A stretch of DNA of 64,000 nucleotides from Chitinophagaceae bacterium PMP191F. GTDB lineage: Bacteria > Bacteroidota > Bacteroidia > Chitinophagales > Chitinophagaceae. Numbering within the stretch: the stretch's first letter is position 1; each line of letters starts with the position of its first letter. The DNA lies in contig LGYU01000016.1 in assembly GCA_001302245.1 (NCBI GenBank), forward strand, positions 248,001 to 312,000. The letters are read 5' to 3'. The position numbers and the translations under genes were made by a program. The notes beneath the pieces are model-generated. The model was not told the DNA's origin. It saw only the letters and a program-made list of their open reading frames with translations, and searched no databases. This document shows positions 46,578 through 54,541 of the stretch, piece after piece.

Positions 46578-46952
46578 CTACACTTCATTCTTTTTATTAC
46601 GTACCACCATAAAGAGGTCATTTTCCAGCGGTCGGTAACCATAATCATAACAATAGTAGTAACAGTCTTTATTCTGGTTCACATACATATGGGTAAAGAA
46701 CCGGAAATGAAATCCTTTGTCGGCCAGCGTTTTCCTGGGCACATGTTGCGTGGCGGTATCAGACGGCAATAACTCCTGTAATATGCGCCTGTTCCTGCGC
46801 AGGGCATTGTTTACATTCCGTACAAACCCATTGCTGTCGCTGTTCAACTGGTTGTTATAGGTATTACGACAGGCATCGTCACAAAACTTTTTGTCTACCC
46901 TGCCTCTGACCAACCTGCCACAGGAAAGACAAACTTTTTCTTCAACGTTCAT
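46578..46952 (-). CDS. Zinc-ribbon protein (DUF2116-like N-terminus) of unknown function
   Basis: A 124-residue protein from the ATG at 46950-46952. The N-terminus VCLSCGRLVRGRVDKKFC with CDDACRNTYNN gives four metal-binding cysteines in a zinc ribbon like that of DUF2116 proteins. The second half contains TLADKGFHFRFFTHMYVNQN and a Tyr-rich YYYCYDYGYRPLEND, which I do not recognise. It may bind nucleic acid or protein. It is divergent from ssb. Confidence 0.65.
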   Translation of the reverse strand: MNVEEKVCLSCGRLVRGRVDKKFCDDACRNTYNNQLNSDSNGFVRNVNNALRRNRRILQELLPSDTATQHVPRKTLADKGFHFRFFTHMYVNQNKDCYYYCYDYGYRPLENDLFMVVRNKKNEV

Positions 46953-47160
46953 AAGCAGCACATTATACATTATAACAGGAACCAAAATAAGAAAAATAAC
47001 CGTTTGTAGTCGTTTGTAAACGTTTAAAGCGCTTACATCCGACAGTAAATGTTTAATAACCGGGTAACGGATTTTCGCTGGTGCATCTTTGTGTGGTCAA
47101 CAACGGCAAATGACGCGGTTGAAGATGAAAAATAATATTTAACTATTAAAAAGCTAAGTT

Positions 47161-47505
47161 ATGTACGCGCTGAAGAATCAAGTTCAACTGATTGGAAATT
47201 TAGGTAATACACCGGATGTACGTTTAACAGACAAAGGAAGAAAATGGGCGCGCTTTACCATGGCCACTAACGAAAGCTATCGTGGTGTTAGCGGAGAGAT
47301 GGTCAAAAGCACACAATGGCATAGCCTGGTAGCCTGGGGTAAAATTGCTGATATAGCAGAAAAATATCTGGCGAAGGGTACTGGTGTATTGGTTTCCGGT
47401 AAGCTTGTCAACAGAAGTTATGTAGACAAGGATGGTGTAAAGAAATATATAACAGATATACAGGTGAGTGATATACTGTTGCTGGGTGCTGGCCCAAGGG
47501 AATAA
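47161..47505 (+). CDS. ssb: Short single-stranded DNA-binding protein
   Basis: A 114-residue OB-fold protein: NQVQLIGNLGNTPDVRLT, WARFTMATNESYR, TQWHSLVAWGKIADIAEKYL and VLVSGKLVNRSYVDKDG. It stops immediately after the OB fold (ILLLGAGPRE) and has neither the Gly/Gln-rich linker nor the acidic C-terminal tip that recruits partner proteins in housekeeping SSBs. Bacteroidota often carry a second, full-length SSB elsewhere. A CATCTTTG at 47084-47091 resembles a -7 box. Confidence 0.93.
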   Translation: MYALKNQVQLIGNLGNTPDVRLTDKGRKWARFTMATNESYRGVSGEMVKSTQWHSLVAWGKIADIAEKYLAKGTGVLVSGKLVNRSYVDKDGVKKYITDIQVSDILLLGAGPRE

Positions 47506-47518
47506 CTCCCCTCCCTGC

Positions 47519-47551
47519 AAAAGCTGTCCCGGTTTCCGGGACGGCTTTTTT
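47519..47551 (+). terminator. Intrinsic terminator after ssb
   Basis: AGCTGTCCCGG pairs with CCGGGACGGCT (one G-T wobble) around a TTT loop, flanked by A residues upstream and followed by six T residues. It lies about 14 bases after the ssb stop. Confidence 0.88.
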
Positions 47552-47659
47552 ATTGCTTATTGTTGTTGCACCAAACTGCATATAGTGATTTGCTGTAAGG
47601 TATGCAAAGCAAGAAATATACTGCATATAACAGGCACTCCGGTGAATACAGTATTATTG

Positions 47660-47991
47660 CTACATCTCCCGGATCTCAGCATAGCCATCAAACGCAAAGA
47701 TGGGGCATGACTGCATGATAACAATTGCTTCATGCAAATCATCTGCTTTCAGCAATACAAACCCGCCCACGATCTCTGTGCATATCTTATGAATATCATT
47801 GGTTACTGTTGCACGATTTCCCTTCAGTAATGCTCCATCCAGCATAAGTCCGCTGCCACCATTCAACCGCCCTTCCTTTCCGCATTTTTCAAACCAGGCC
47901 TGCCAGTGTTGCCGGTGCTCCAGGGTAACTCCTGGTGTATGTGCGCCGTTCTGCCATCCGGTTCACGGAAGAGTATGATGAAATTTTTCAT
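47660..47991 (-). pseudogene. YciI-like protein gene, frameshifted
   Basis: The start MKNFIILFREPDGRTAH (ATG at 47989-47991) and the remainder (VTLEHRQHWQAWFEKCG, LNGGSGLMLDGALLKGN, then GGFVLLKADDLHEA and a final DGYAEIREM) are in different frames. Removing two bases near GGCGCACA, about 47943-47948, joins them into one YCII-domain protein of about 109 residues. The total length is a multiple of three plus two, as expected for a 2-base insertion. YciI proteins are small ferredoxin-fold enzymes of uncertain role. It may be a true pseudogene or a sequencing error. Confidence 0.75.
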
Positions 47992-47995
47992 ATCA

Positions 47996-48864
47996 CTATT
48001 TATTTTTAGCCGCAGTTATCCCTTGCAGTTTATCAATGATCAGTAATAACAAAAATACAACGCAGGCTGCCCCCAATATGCCCACCATAAACATAGCATA
48101 AAAACGGATGATCCATTCAAGCGCTACTTTAACACGATGCAGCAACCCGATCTTTTTTTCTGCTGCTCCTTCATACATAGAGAATCTTACCGTACAGAAC
48201 TGGTTTTCTGTATCAAAGTTCCCCAGTTCAACACCCAACTCCTGCAATTGGTTTTCAATTTCCAGAATCTTATCGTGCAGGGAAACAAAATCACTGATAG
48301 CACCCCACGCGATTTCAGGTCGTTTAAGGAGGCCAGTGTTTTTTTCAGTGATGCTTTTTTTGCATTCAACTGGCGATACTCATTCGTTTTATCCACTTTT
48401 GTTACAACACGCACACGCACCTGCCCTACCTGTTGCATCTGCACATAAAAACTTTCAAACTTTTCGGGAGCAATACCCAGCACCATATGTATTTCCCTGC
48501 TTCCGGCATTACCGGTATTCTGTTCGTACTGGATCACCGCATTGAACAATTCAATACGCTGACTCACTTTTGCCAGGTCCTGTTCAAACTGCGTGCTTTT
48601 AGATTTAACAGTGGCCGTTTTTTCATACTTCTGCTGGACAGCAATAGCCTCCTGTTGTCCCACATTTTTCCTGTAAAAATTATTCTCTGTGGCATAATTT
48701 TTACGCAGGTTATCTACACTGTTGAAAAAATCAGATGCATAACCGGTAGTGCCTTCCTTACCGGGAATATTCCAATAGCCATAAGCCAACCGGAAAAAGA
48801 ACAATACTAAAAACAGGATAATACACCAGCCTGCATATTTTCGGAAACGTTGCATGAAAAACAT
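47996..48864 (-). pseudogene. DUF4349 domain protein gene, frameshifted
   Basis: The 5' part encodes a membrane helix (WCIILFLVLFFFRLAYGYW), then a coiled-coil DUF4349 domain (AVIQYEQNTGNAGSREIHM, RVRVVTKVDKTNEYRQLNAK, ASLNDLKSRG). The next frame continues AISDFVSLHDKILEIENQLQ, ELGVELGNFDTENQFCTV, and ends with a second membrane helix (AMFMVGILGAACVVFLLLLI). The switch falls at a four-C run on the plus strand (48303-48306); one additional G on the coding strand restores the frame. DUF4349 proteins are envelope proteins of unknown role. Confidence 0.8.
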
Positions 48865-48954
48865 AGGTGATTATTAGGATGCTTCAAAGTATAGCATTAA
48901 TTGCAAAAGTTCTTATAAAATCATCCCGTCATCGTTACAGGCAGCAATAACATG

Positions 48955-49340
48955 CTATTTTGACAACACGGTACTGGTCAGCCGTGCGTAGACATTCCAT
49001 TCATAATCATACAACCCGCGTGTTTCTTTCAGCAGCGGGTACAGGTTACTTTTTTTACCTGTTCAAAAACATACACACTGTCACGTGATATATAGAACAA
49101 CCGTATGCCCTTGCATCTGGAAGCTGTTTTGTACTCATAAATGAAGGAAGGCTCACCGTTCTGATCAAGAAAACGGGATAATGAAGAGTTTTTGTAAAAA
49201 TGCCTGGAATATTTAATACGGCGATCGCCAAAATTATCTTTATTGCCGGTTACCAGGTGATACGTATCATTCGATTCGCGTTGTGTATATCCATGCATAA
49301 AAACATTACAGGCAAACAATATACTACAACTGCATAGCAC
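48955..49340 (-). pseudogene. Hypothetical small exported protein gene, apparently frameshifted
   Basis: The 5' frame reads NDTYHLVTGNKDNFGDRRIK, SRFLDQNGEPSFIYEYKT and YISRDSVYVFEQVKK. After the seven-T run at 49050-49056 the adjacent frame continues NLYPLLKETRGLYDYEWNVY and ARLTSTVLSK before a stop at 48955-48957. One extra A on the coding strand would join them into about 128 residues. The N-terminus looks like a signal or lipoprotein peptide but has only a GTG start. I do not recognise the family. Confidence 0.5.
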
Positions 49341-49385
49341 CCATTAATAAAGCAACAGGCTTCATATAAAGCTTAAGGATTTGCG

Positions 49386-49835
49386 TTATTCAGCATCCAG
49401 TAATCTCCTGTGGTAGTTTACCTGTCCCAGGTGATAATTAAGATGCGTGGCAAGATGTGCCAGGAAATACTCCGTAGACATCTCTTTATCAAACACCATT
49501 ACGGGATATATTGCCAGCAGATCGTCACTGGTTAAATGTCCTAACACCTTCTGGATCATGCTTACCGTATTGTCAATCCGTTTTACCAGTTCTGTGCGTG
49601 GAATATCTTTCAGTGAAAATTCCAGGTCACGCTGCCGTATATAATTGGTTTTACCTAACTCGGTACCAATATAAGCATTCAGGTTGCCTACCAGGTGCAG
49701 ACAGAGATTGCCTGCAGAATTGGCTATATTTTTTTCAATATACCAGATCTTTCTTTCGTCGCGATAAAGTTGTATCTCGCCCTTCAGCCTGTTCAGATCG
49801 CGGCTAAATAGAGATTCCAGTGTTTGCAGAAGCAT
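49386..49835 (-). CDS. DinB-superfamily (DUF1572-like) protein
   Basis: A 149-residue four-helix-bundle protein. HLVGNLNAYIGTELG and the C-terminal HLATHLNYHLGQVNYHRR supply the spaced histidines that bind a divalent metal in DinB/YfiT-type bundles. Bacteroidota DUF1572 members are proposed thiol-dependent transferases or stress proteins; the reaction is not known. It appears monocistronic. Confidence 0.85.
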   Translation of the reverse strand: MLLQTLESLFSRDLNRLKGEIQLYRDERKIWYIEKNIANSAGNLCLHLVGNLNAYIGTELGKTNYIRQRDLEFSLKDIPRTELVKRIDNTVSMIQKVLGHLTSDDLLAIYPVMVFDKEMSTEYFLAHLATHLNYHLGQVNYHRRLLDAE

Positions 49836-50167
49836 AGTTTAGTATAAGTAAATGATACTCAAATTCAAAAAGGCTCCCATCACCCCGGCCTGCACAATAT
49901 ACATTTTATGCCGTGAAGGGCAACTGCTTTATTATCCTATTAACAAATACGCCGGGAAAACAGGAATGTTACACTGTGTACCCGTTGCCGGTAAAAAAAA
50001 TCATTGATTTCATGAGATTATTATCTCTCCGGCTACTGCCACGTCCTTTTAACATGGTATCGCACACCGGCAATCACCCGGAACATGCACCTATAGAATT
50101 GATTCTTTAAATATTGTTCACTCCATTATTTTTGCCTACCGGTTCCTACAACCTAACCGACCTTGCT
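49836..50167. other. Intergenic region before the DMT transporter
   Basis: About 330 bases with no credible gene. It contains a TATTTTTG -7-like box at 50127-50134 pointing toward the transporter, and otherwise nothing I can name. Confidence 0.4.
50127..50134 (+). promoter_or_regulatory. Candidate -7 promoter box for the DMT transporter
   Basis: TATTTTTG matches TAnnTTTG exactly. A TTG lies at 50099-50101, giving 25 bases of spacing, looser than the 20 seen for mtaB and folC. If real, translation must start downstream, at the TTG at 50168. Confidence 0.4.
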
Positions 50168-51067
50168 TTGAGAAATAATATTTTAGCTGGTACAGTGCTG
50201 GCTGTAGCAGCAGTCATTATCTGGTCTGGCAATTTTATAGCAGCCCGCGGCATTATCAACCATGTTCCCCCGGTAACCCTGGCATTTTACAGGTGGCTTA
50301 CAGCTTCTCTCATTTTATTACCGTTTGGCTGGAATAAACTGGTGGCCGAAAAACAGGTGATCTTACAGAACAAACAATATTTTTTCTGGATTGCATTGAG
50401 TGGAGTTACGCTATTCAACACGTTTGTATACATCGCAGCACATCATGTTCCCGCTATTAATCTTGCACTGATCGGTACCACATTGTCTCCCGTTTTTGCC
50501 ATCATACTGGCAGCTGTATTTCTGAAAGAAACTGTACGTCCATTGCGGTTAACCGGGCTTTTGCTTTGTATCGGCGGTATTATATTGCTGTTATCGCAGG
50601 GTAGCTGGCAACGACTACAATCACTTCATTTTACCCGTGGTGACGGCTGGATTGTAGCTGCCGCGTTCACCTTTGCCGTATATACCATTCTAGTACGCCG
50701 CAAGCCGCCAGGTATTAGTCCTGTAAGTTTTTTACTGGCTGTATTTACTATCGGCACCTTACTATTGACTCCCTGGTTTATATATGAGCAAACCTCTACA
50801 CCTTCTGTTCAATGGAATAGTAAGCTGCTGCTGGTGATCTTATACCTCGGTGCCGGCACTTCGGTCACTGCTTTTTTGTGCTGGAACCTGGCCATTGCAC
50901 GTTTGGGCGCTGCCCGTACAGCCTTGTTCGGCAACCTGATACCTGTTTTCAGCAGTCTAGAAGCTGTTTGGATACTACATGAAGAAATTACCTGGCTGCA
51001 CGGTATCAGCAGTGTGCTGGTGCTGGCGGGCCTGCTACTGGCCAACATGCGTAAAGCCAATCCTTAA
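50168..51067 (+). CDS. EamA/DMT-family membrane transporter
   Basis: About 299 residues with ten membrane helices in two EamA repeats. The first begins NILAGTVLAVAAVIIWSGNF with FYRWLTASLILLPFGW, the second at WIVAAAFTFAVYTILVRR. LYLGAGTSVTAFLCWNLAIA and HEEITWLHGISSVLVLAGLL are family-typical. Such proteins export amino acids, metabolites or drugs; the substrate is unknown. No ATG occurs before the first helix; TTG at 50168 is chosen because it sits just before it and after a -7-like box, while TTG at 50114 would include the box in the coding region. Confidence 0.87.
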   Translation: MRNNILAGTVLAVAAVIIWSGNFIAARGIINHVPPVTLAFYRWLTASLILLPFGWNKLVAEKQVILQNKQYFFWIALSGVTLFNTFVYIAAHHVPAINLALIGTTLSPVFAIILAAVFLKETVRPLRLTGLLLCIGGIILLLSQGSWQRLQSLHFTRGDGWIVAAAFTFAVYTILVRRKPPGISPVSFLLAVFTIGTLLLTPWFIYEQTSTPSVQWNSKLLLVILYLGAGTSVTAFLCWNLAIARLGAARTALFGNLIPVFSSLEAVWILHEEITWLHGISSVLVLAGLLLANMRKANP

Positions 51068-51082
51068 TCCTGTTACTTTTAT

Positions 51083-51847
51083 ATGACTACTGAAATTATT
51101 CTGTTGTGCATTGCTGCTTTCAGCGCTGGTTTTGTGGATGCCATTGTGGGTGGTGGGGGATTGATACAAACACCTGCCGGGTTGATCCTGTTACCACAAT
51201 ATCCCGTGGTTACTGTTATCGGCACCTTAAAAATTCCTGCATTCTGCGGCACTGCTTTTGCCGCTGCACAATATGCCAAACGGGTAAAACTCAATTTTAC
51301 CATGCTGGGCACTATGATGCTGGTAGCTTTTTGTTCGGCCATGACAGGCTCTAAAGTATTAACACTGGTCAGCAACAGTTTTATGAAACCCTTACTACTG
51401 GTAGTACTGATCGTAGTTGCAGTATACACCTATGCCAATAAGCAATTTGGCACCCATACAGAGAAAGGGCATAGCATACGCGCACAATGGATCTATTCAT
51501 TATTACTTAGCATGGTGGTTGGTTTTTATGATGGATTTATAGGTCCCGGTGCCGGTAGTTTCCTGGTACTTGGTTTTATTGGTTTACTGGGACTTGACTT
51601 TTTACACGCCAGTGCGCAGGCCAAATTTGTAAACCTGGCCACCAACCTGGGCTCTATTTTGTTCTTTACATTGAGTGGTAAGATCATATTCGCCATTGCT
51701 GTCCCGATGGCGGTATGTAATGCTGCAGGAGGCTTACTGGGTGCCCGGCTGGCATTGTTGCGCGGTAATACTTTTATCCGCATCTTTTTCCTGCTGGTAA
51801 TAAGCGCTACTATTTTGCGTTTTGCATACGATATATTTTTCAAGTGA
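51083..51847 (+). CDS. TauE/SafE (TSUP) family membrane transporter
   Basis: A 254-residue protein with about eight membrane helices. FSAGFVDAIVGGGGLIQTPA and GFYDGFIGPGAGSFLVLGF are the two internal-repeat signatures of the TSUP family, which moves sulfite, sulfonates or other organic anions across the inner membrane. The gene begins 15 bases after the DMT transporter stop on the same strand, so the two are probably co-transcribed. The substrate is not inferable. Confidence 0.92.
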   Translation: MTTEIILLCIAAFSAGFVDAIVGGGGLIQTPAGLILLPQYPVVTVIGTLKIPAFCGTAFAAAQYAKRVKLNFTMLGTMMLVAFCSAMTGSKVLTLVSNSFMKPLLLVVLIVVAVYTYANKQFGTHTEKGHSIRAQWIYSLLLSMVVGFYDGFIGPGAGSFLVLGFIGLLGLDFLHASAQAKFVNLATNLGSILFFTLSGKIIFAIAVPMAVCNAAGGLLGARLALLRGNTFIRIFFLLVISATILRFAYDIFFK

Positions 51848-51874
51848 GAAAAGGAGTGTCGGGTTTGAGTGTTG

Positions 51875-52034
51875 AGTTTCGTGCTCCTTCATGAATCGTC
51901 AATCGTGCGACGTGAAAGCCTGCAGTTCTGACCATTTCACGCAAAGACGCAATAAAACAAGGCCGTACTTCGTATTTTGTATTTCACTTTATGCTTTTGT
52001 ACTTCCCTGAGCCTTGCAGCTTACATCTTCCAGG
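51875..52034 (-). repeat. Dispersed intergenic repeat, family A, copy 1 (inverted relative to copy 2)
   Basis: Read on the minus strand, this block starts CCTGGAAGATGTAAGCTGCA and ends ATTCATGAAGGAGCACGAAA. Both ends match 54432-54539 read on the plus strand; a 54-base stretch differs at only five positions. The middle differs and is longer here by about 50 bases. It lies between the TSUP gene and the TonB-like gene. Confidence 0.85.
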
Positions 52035-52119
52035 CCTCCCTACTTTAACACTTTGCATACACATCCACATACAATTAGCATATTGTTTGTACGTTATGCT
52101 GAAACATCAGTAAATTCGT

Positions 52120-53019
52120 ATGGTAAACACGATGCAGATGACAGATAATTTTGAATCACAGAAAAACATACGTGCCGGTAGCTATACAGCACTGGTATGT
52201 GCACTGTTACTGGTGATATTCCTGTTTGTAAAATGGGTGGAACCACCATTGCCTCCACCTCCTGTAGAGGAAGGGATGGAAGTGAACCTGGGCAACAGTG
52301 ACCAGGGTTCCGGTACCGATCAGCCATTTGAGCCAGGGCCTCCTGCCCCAACCAATCAGCAGGCTTATGTTCCTCCTGCACCTGTGGCACATCATGAAGA
52401 AGCAGTAAAAGACATTGCTACCGACGATAAAGACGAAGATGCTCCTGTGATCAAAAAACCGCCGGTTACCAAACCTGAGGCTACTAAAGTGCCTGAAAAG
52501 GACGTGGTAAAAAACAAGCCTGTCAGCAAACCAAAAGAAGACGTTCCTCCTGCACCTCCTGTACGCAAGGCCAAGGCTGAGTTTAAAGGTGTGAACGGTA
52601 CCGGTTCGGGCGGTAATGAAGCCAGCACCTACAAACCCGGTACCGGCGAAGGTATTGCCGGTGGCAAAGGAGACCAGGGCCGTCCCGGTGGAGACCCCGA
52701 TTCCAAAAACTATACCGGTGGTGGTAAAGGCAATTCCGGTATCAGGATATCCAAAGGACTGGAAGGACGTTATGTGTCCAAAGCATATACTTACCAGGAT
52801 GATTTTAATGAAAATGCTACAGTGGCCATTGATGTAAAGCTGGATCAGTCCGGCAATGTGATCAGCGCCACCTACCAGATGCGTGGTTCTACCACCTCCG
52901 ATTCGTATTACAAGGAAAAGGCTATTGAAATGGTGCGCAAGTCAAAGTTTAATGCCAGTCCTAACGGGCAGGATGAGCAAACCGGTACCGTACTGGTGAA
53001 CTTTAAAGTACGCGGCTAA
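52120..53019 (+). CDS. TonB-like energy transducer
   Basis: A 299-residue protein with one N-terminal membrane helix (YTALVCALLLVIFLFVKWV), a long Pro/Lys- and Gly-rich periplasmic spacer (PPLPPPPVEEGMEVNLGN, PPVTKPEATKVPEKD, GTGEGIAGGKGDQG), and a small C-terminal domain (VSKAYTYQDDFNENATVAID, KLDQSGNVISATYQMRG, KFNASPNGQDEQTGTVLVNF) resembling the TonB C-terminus that contacts outer membrane receptors. A TAAATTCG at 52111-52118 is close to a -7 box; if used, the ATG at 52132 or 52138 is the real start. No ExbB/ExbD partner is adjacent. Confidence 0.8.
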   Translation: MVNTMQMTDNFESQKNIRAGSYTALVCALLLVIFLFVKWVEPPLPPPPVEEGMEVNLGNSDQGSGTDQPFEPGPPAPTNQQAYVPPAPVAHHEEAVKDIATDDKDEDAPVIKKPPVTKPEATKVPEKDVVKNKPVSKPKEDVPPAPPVRKAKAEFKGVNGTGSGGNEASTYKPGTGEGIAGGKGDQGRPGGDPDSKNYTGGGKGNSGIRISKGLEGRYVSKAYTYQDDFNENATVAIDVKLDQSGNVISATYQMRGSTTSDSYYKEKAIEMVRKSKFNASPNGQDEQTGTVLVNFKVRG

Positions 53020-53082
53020 TATCTCGTAGCACCACAAAGCAAACAACAGTATTCTAACCTGTCAATATAGATCAACAATACG

Positions 53083-53114
53083 AGCCACGGTTTTGGAACC
53101 GTGGCTTTGCTTTT
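53083..53114 (+). terminator. Intrinsic terminator after the TonB-like gene
   Basis: AGCCACGGTT (53083-53092) pairs perfectly with AACCGTGGCT (53097-53106) around TTGG, followed by TTGCTTTTA. The T-tract is interrupted, so efficiency may be modest. The loop doubles as the -33 box of folC. Confidence 0.8.
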
Positions 53115-53123
53115 ATAGATTTG
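53092..53123 (+). promoter_or_regulatory. Bacteroidota-type promoter for folC, overlapping the preceding terminator
   Basis: TTTGG at 53092-53096 (-33) and TAGATTTG at 53116-53123 (-7, exact consensus) are 20 bases apart, the same spacing as the mtaB promoter. The folC ATG follows at 53140. The -33 box lies in the terminator loop. Confidence 0.65.
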
Positions 53124-53139
53124 TTACCCAATTTATACA

Positions 53140-54429
53140 ATGACTTACCAGGATACACTTGACTACCTGTACAACAGATTACCTATGTTCAGCCGCATAG
53201 GTTCAGCGGCCTATAAAAAAGACCTGACCAATACACGCCTGGTGTGCAATTTTCTGAACAATCCGCAGCATGCGTTTAAATCCGTACACATTGCAGGCAC
53301 CAATGGTAAAGGTTCCACCAGCCACATGCTGGCAGCTATTCTGCAAACTGCCGGTTATAAAACAGGCCTGTATACTTCACCGCACCTGAAAGATTTCCGT
53401 GAACGTATCAAGGTGAATGGCGAAATGATCAGCCAGTCGTTTGTTATTGATTTTACCGAACGCATTCAACCATTGATTGAAGAAATTGAACCTTCTTTTT
53501 TTGAGATCACCGTAGGTATGGCGTTCGATTACTTTGCACAGGAAAAAGTAGACATTGCTGTTATTGAAACCGGTCTGGGTGGCCGCCTGGACAGTACCAA
53601 TATTATACAGCCGGAAGTAGCCGTGATCACCAATATCGGCTGGGATCACATGAACCTGCTGGGCAATTCCCTGGCTGCTATTGCCGGTGAAAAGGCTGGT
53701 ATCATTAAACACAACACCCCTGTAATAATTGGTGAAGTATTGCCCCAAACACAACCTGTTTTTGAACAAAAGGCCGCAGCAGAAAATGCTCCACTGGTGA
53801 TAGCCAGTCACAAACATTTTGTAGCTGAATGGAAATACCAGCATCACCAACTGCAGGTACAACTTGCTACTACCGGAACTGACATTCGTAATTCCTACAC
53901 CCTGGATCTGCCCGGTTTTTACCAGACCAAAAACGTCATAACGGTACTGGAAACCGTACACCAGTTACGGCAACTGGGCTGGCAGATTACAGAAGCACAA
54001 GTGCGAACAGCCCTGCAGCAGGTAAAGAAATTAACCGGTCTGCATGGCCGTTGGGAAGTGATACATCAGCATCCGGCCGTGATATTAGACGTAGCACACA
54101 ACGAAGATGGTATTAAGCAGGTCCTGGCCCAACTGGAGCTGACCGATCATCATCACCTGCATATAGTGATCGGCCTTGTAAAAGATAAAGAAGTAGAAAA
54201 AGTGCTGGCGTTATTGCCCAAAGAAGCCTCTTACTACTTTACCAGGGCATCCATTCCGCGTGCACTGCCCGAAGATCAGTTGGCAGCCAAAGCTGCAACA
54301 TTTCAACTTTCAGGTTACCATTATCCCGATGTCAATACTGCTTTACATGCCGCCAGGCAGAAAGCAGGCACACAAGACCTGGTATTGGTATGTGGCAGTG
54401 TGTTTGTGGTGGGTGAAGTGGAGGGGTAA
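53140..54429 (+). CDS. folC: Bifunctional folylpolyglutamate synthase / dihydrofolate synthase
   Basis: A 429-residue Mur-ligase-fold ATPase that adds glutamate to dihydropteroate and to folates. The P-loop is GTNGKGS (53-59), preceded by HIAGTN; the omega-loop region TSPHLKDFRERIKVNG, the metal-site segment IETGLGGRLDSTN, TNIGWDHMNLLG and GEKAGIIK, and the ligase motif LDVAHNEDG are intact. Length is normal. It stands alone between two inverted family A repeats with the TonB-like gene. Confidence 0.96.
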   Translation: MTYQDTLDYLYNRLPMFSRIGSAAYKKDLTNTRLVCNFLNNPQHAFKSVHIAGTNGKGSTSHMLAAILQTAGYKTGLYTSPHLKDFRERIKVNGEMISQSFVIDFTERIQPLIEEIEPSFFEITVGMAFDYFAQEKVDIAVIETGLGGRLDSTNIIQPEVAVITNIGWDHMNLLGNSLAAIAGEKAGIIKHNTPVIIGEVLPQTQPVFEQKAAAENAPLVIASHKHFVAEWKYQHHQLQVQLATTGTDIRNSYTLDLPGFYQTKNVITVLETVHQLRQLGWQITEAQVRTALQQVKKLTGLHGRWEVIHQHPAVILDVAHNEDGIKQVLAQLELTDHHHLHIVIGLVKDKEVEKVLALLPKEASYYFTRASIPRALPEDQLAAKAATFQLSGYHYPDVNTALHAARQKAGTQDLVLVCGSVFVVGEVEG

Positions 54430-54431
54430 AA

Positions 54432-54539
54432 CCGGGAAGATGTAAGCTGCAGGGTTCAGGGAAAACCAAACGTTTAGGTATCGGAGAACTGCAGGCTCTC
54501 TCGTCGCACAATTGACAATTCATGAAGGAACACGAAACT
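54432..54539 (+). repeat. Dispersed intergenic repeat, family A, copy 2
   Basis: Begins CCGGGAAGATGTAAGCTGCA two bases after the folC stop and ends ATTCATGAAGGAACACGAAA two bases before the convergent receptor gene. It is the inverted partner of 51875-52034. The repeat fills the whole gap, so it may also contribute transcription termination, although no strong hairpin was seen. Confidence 0.85.
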
Positions 54540-54541
54540 GC

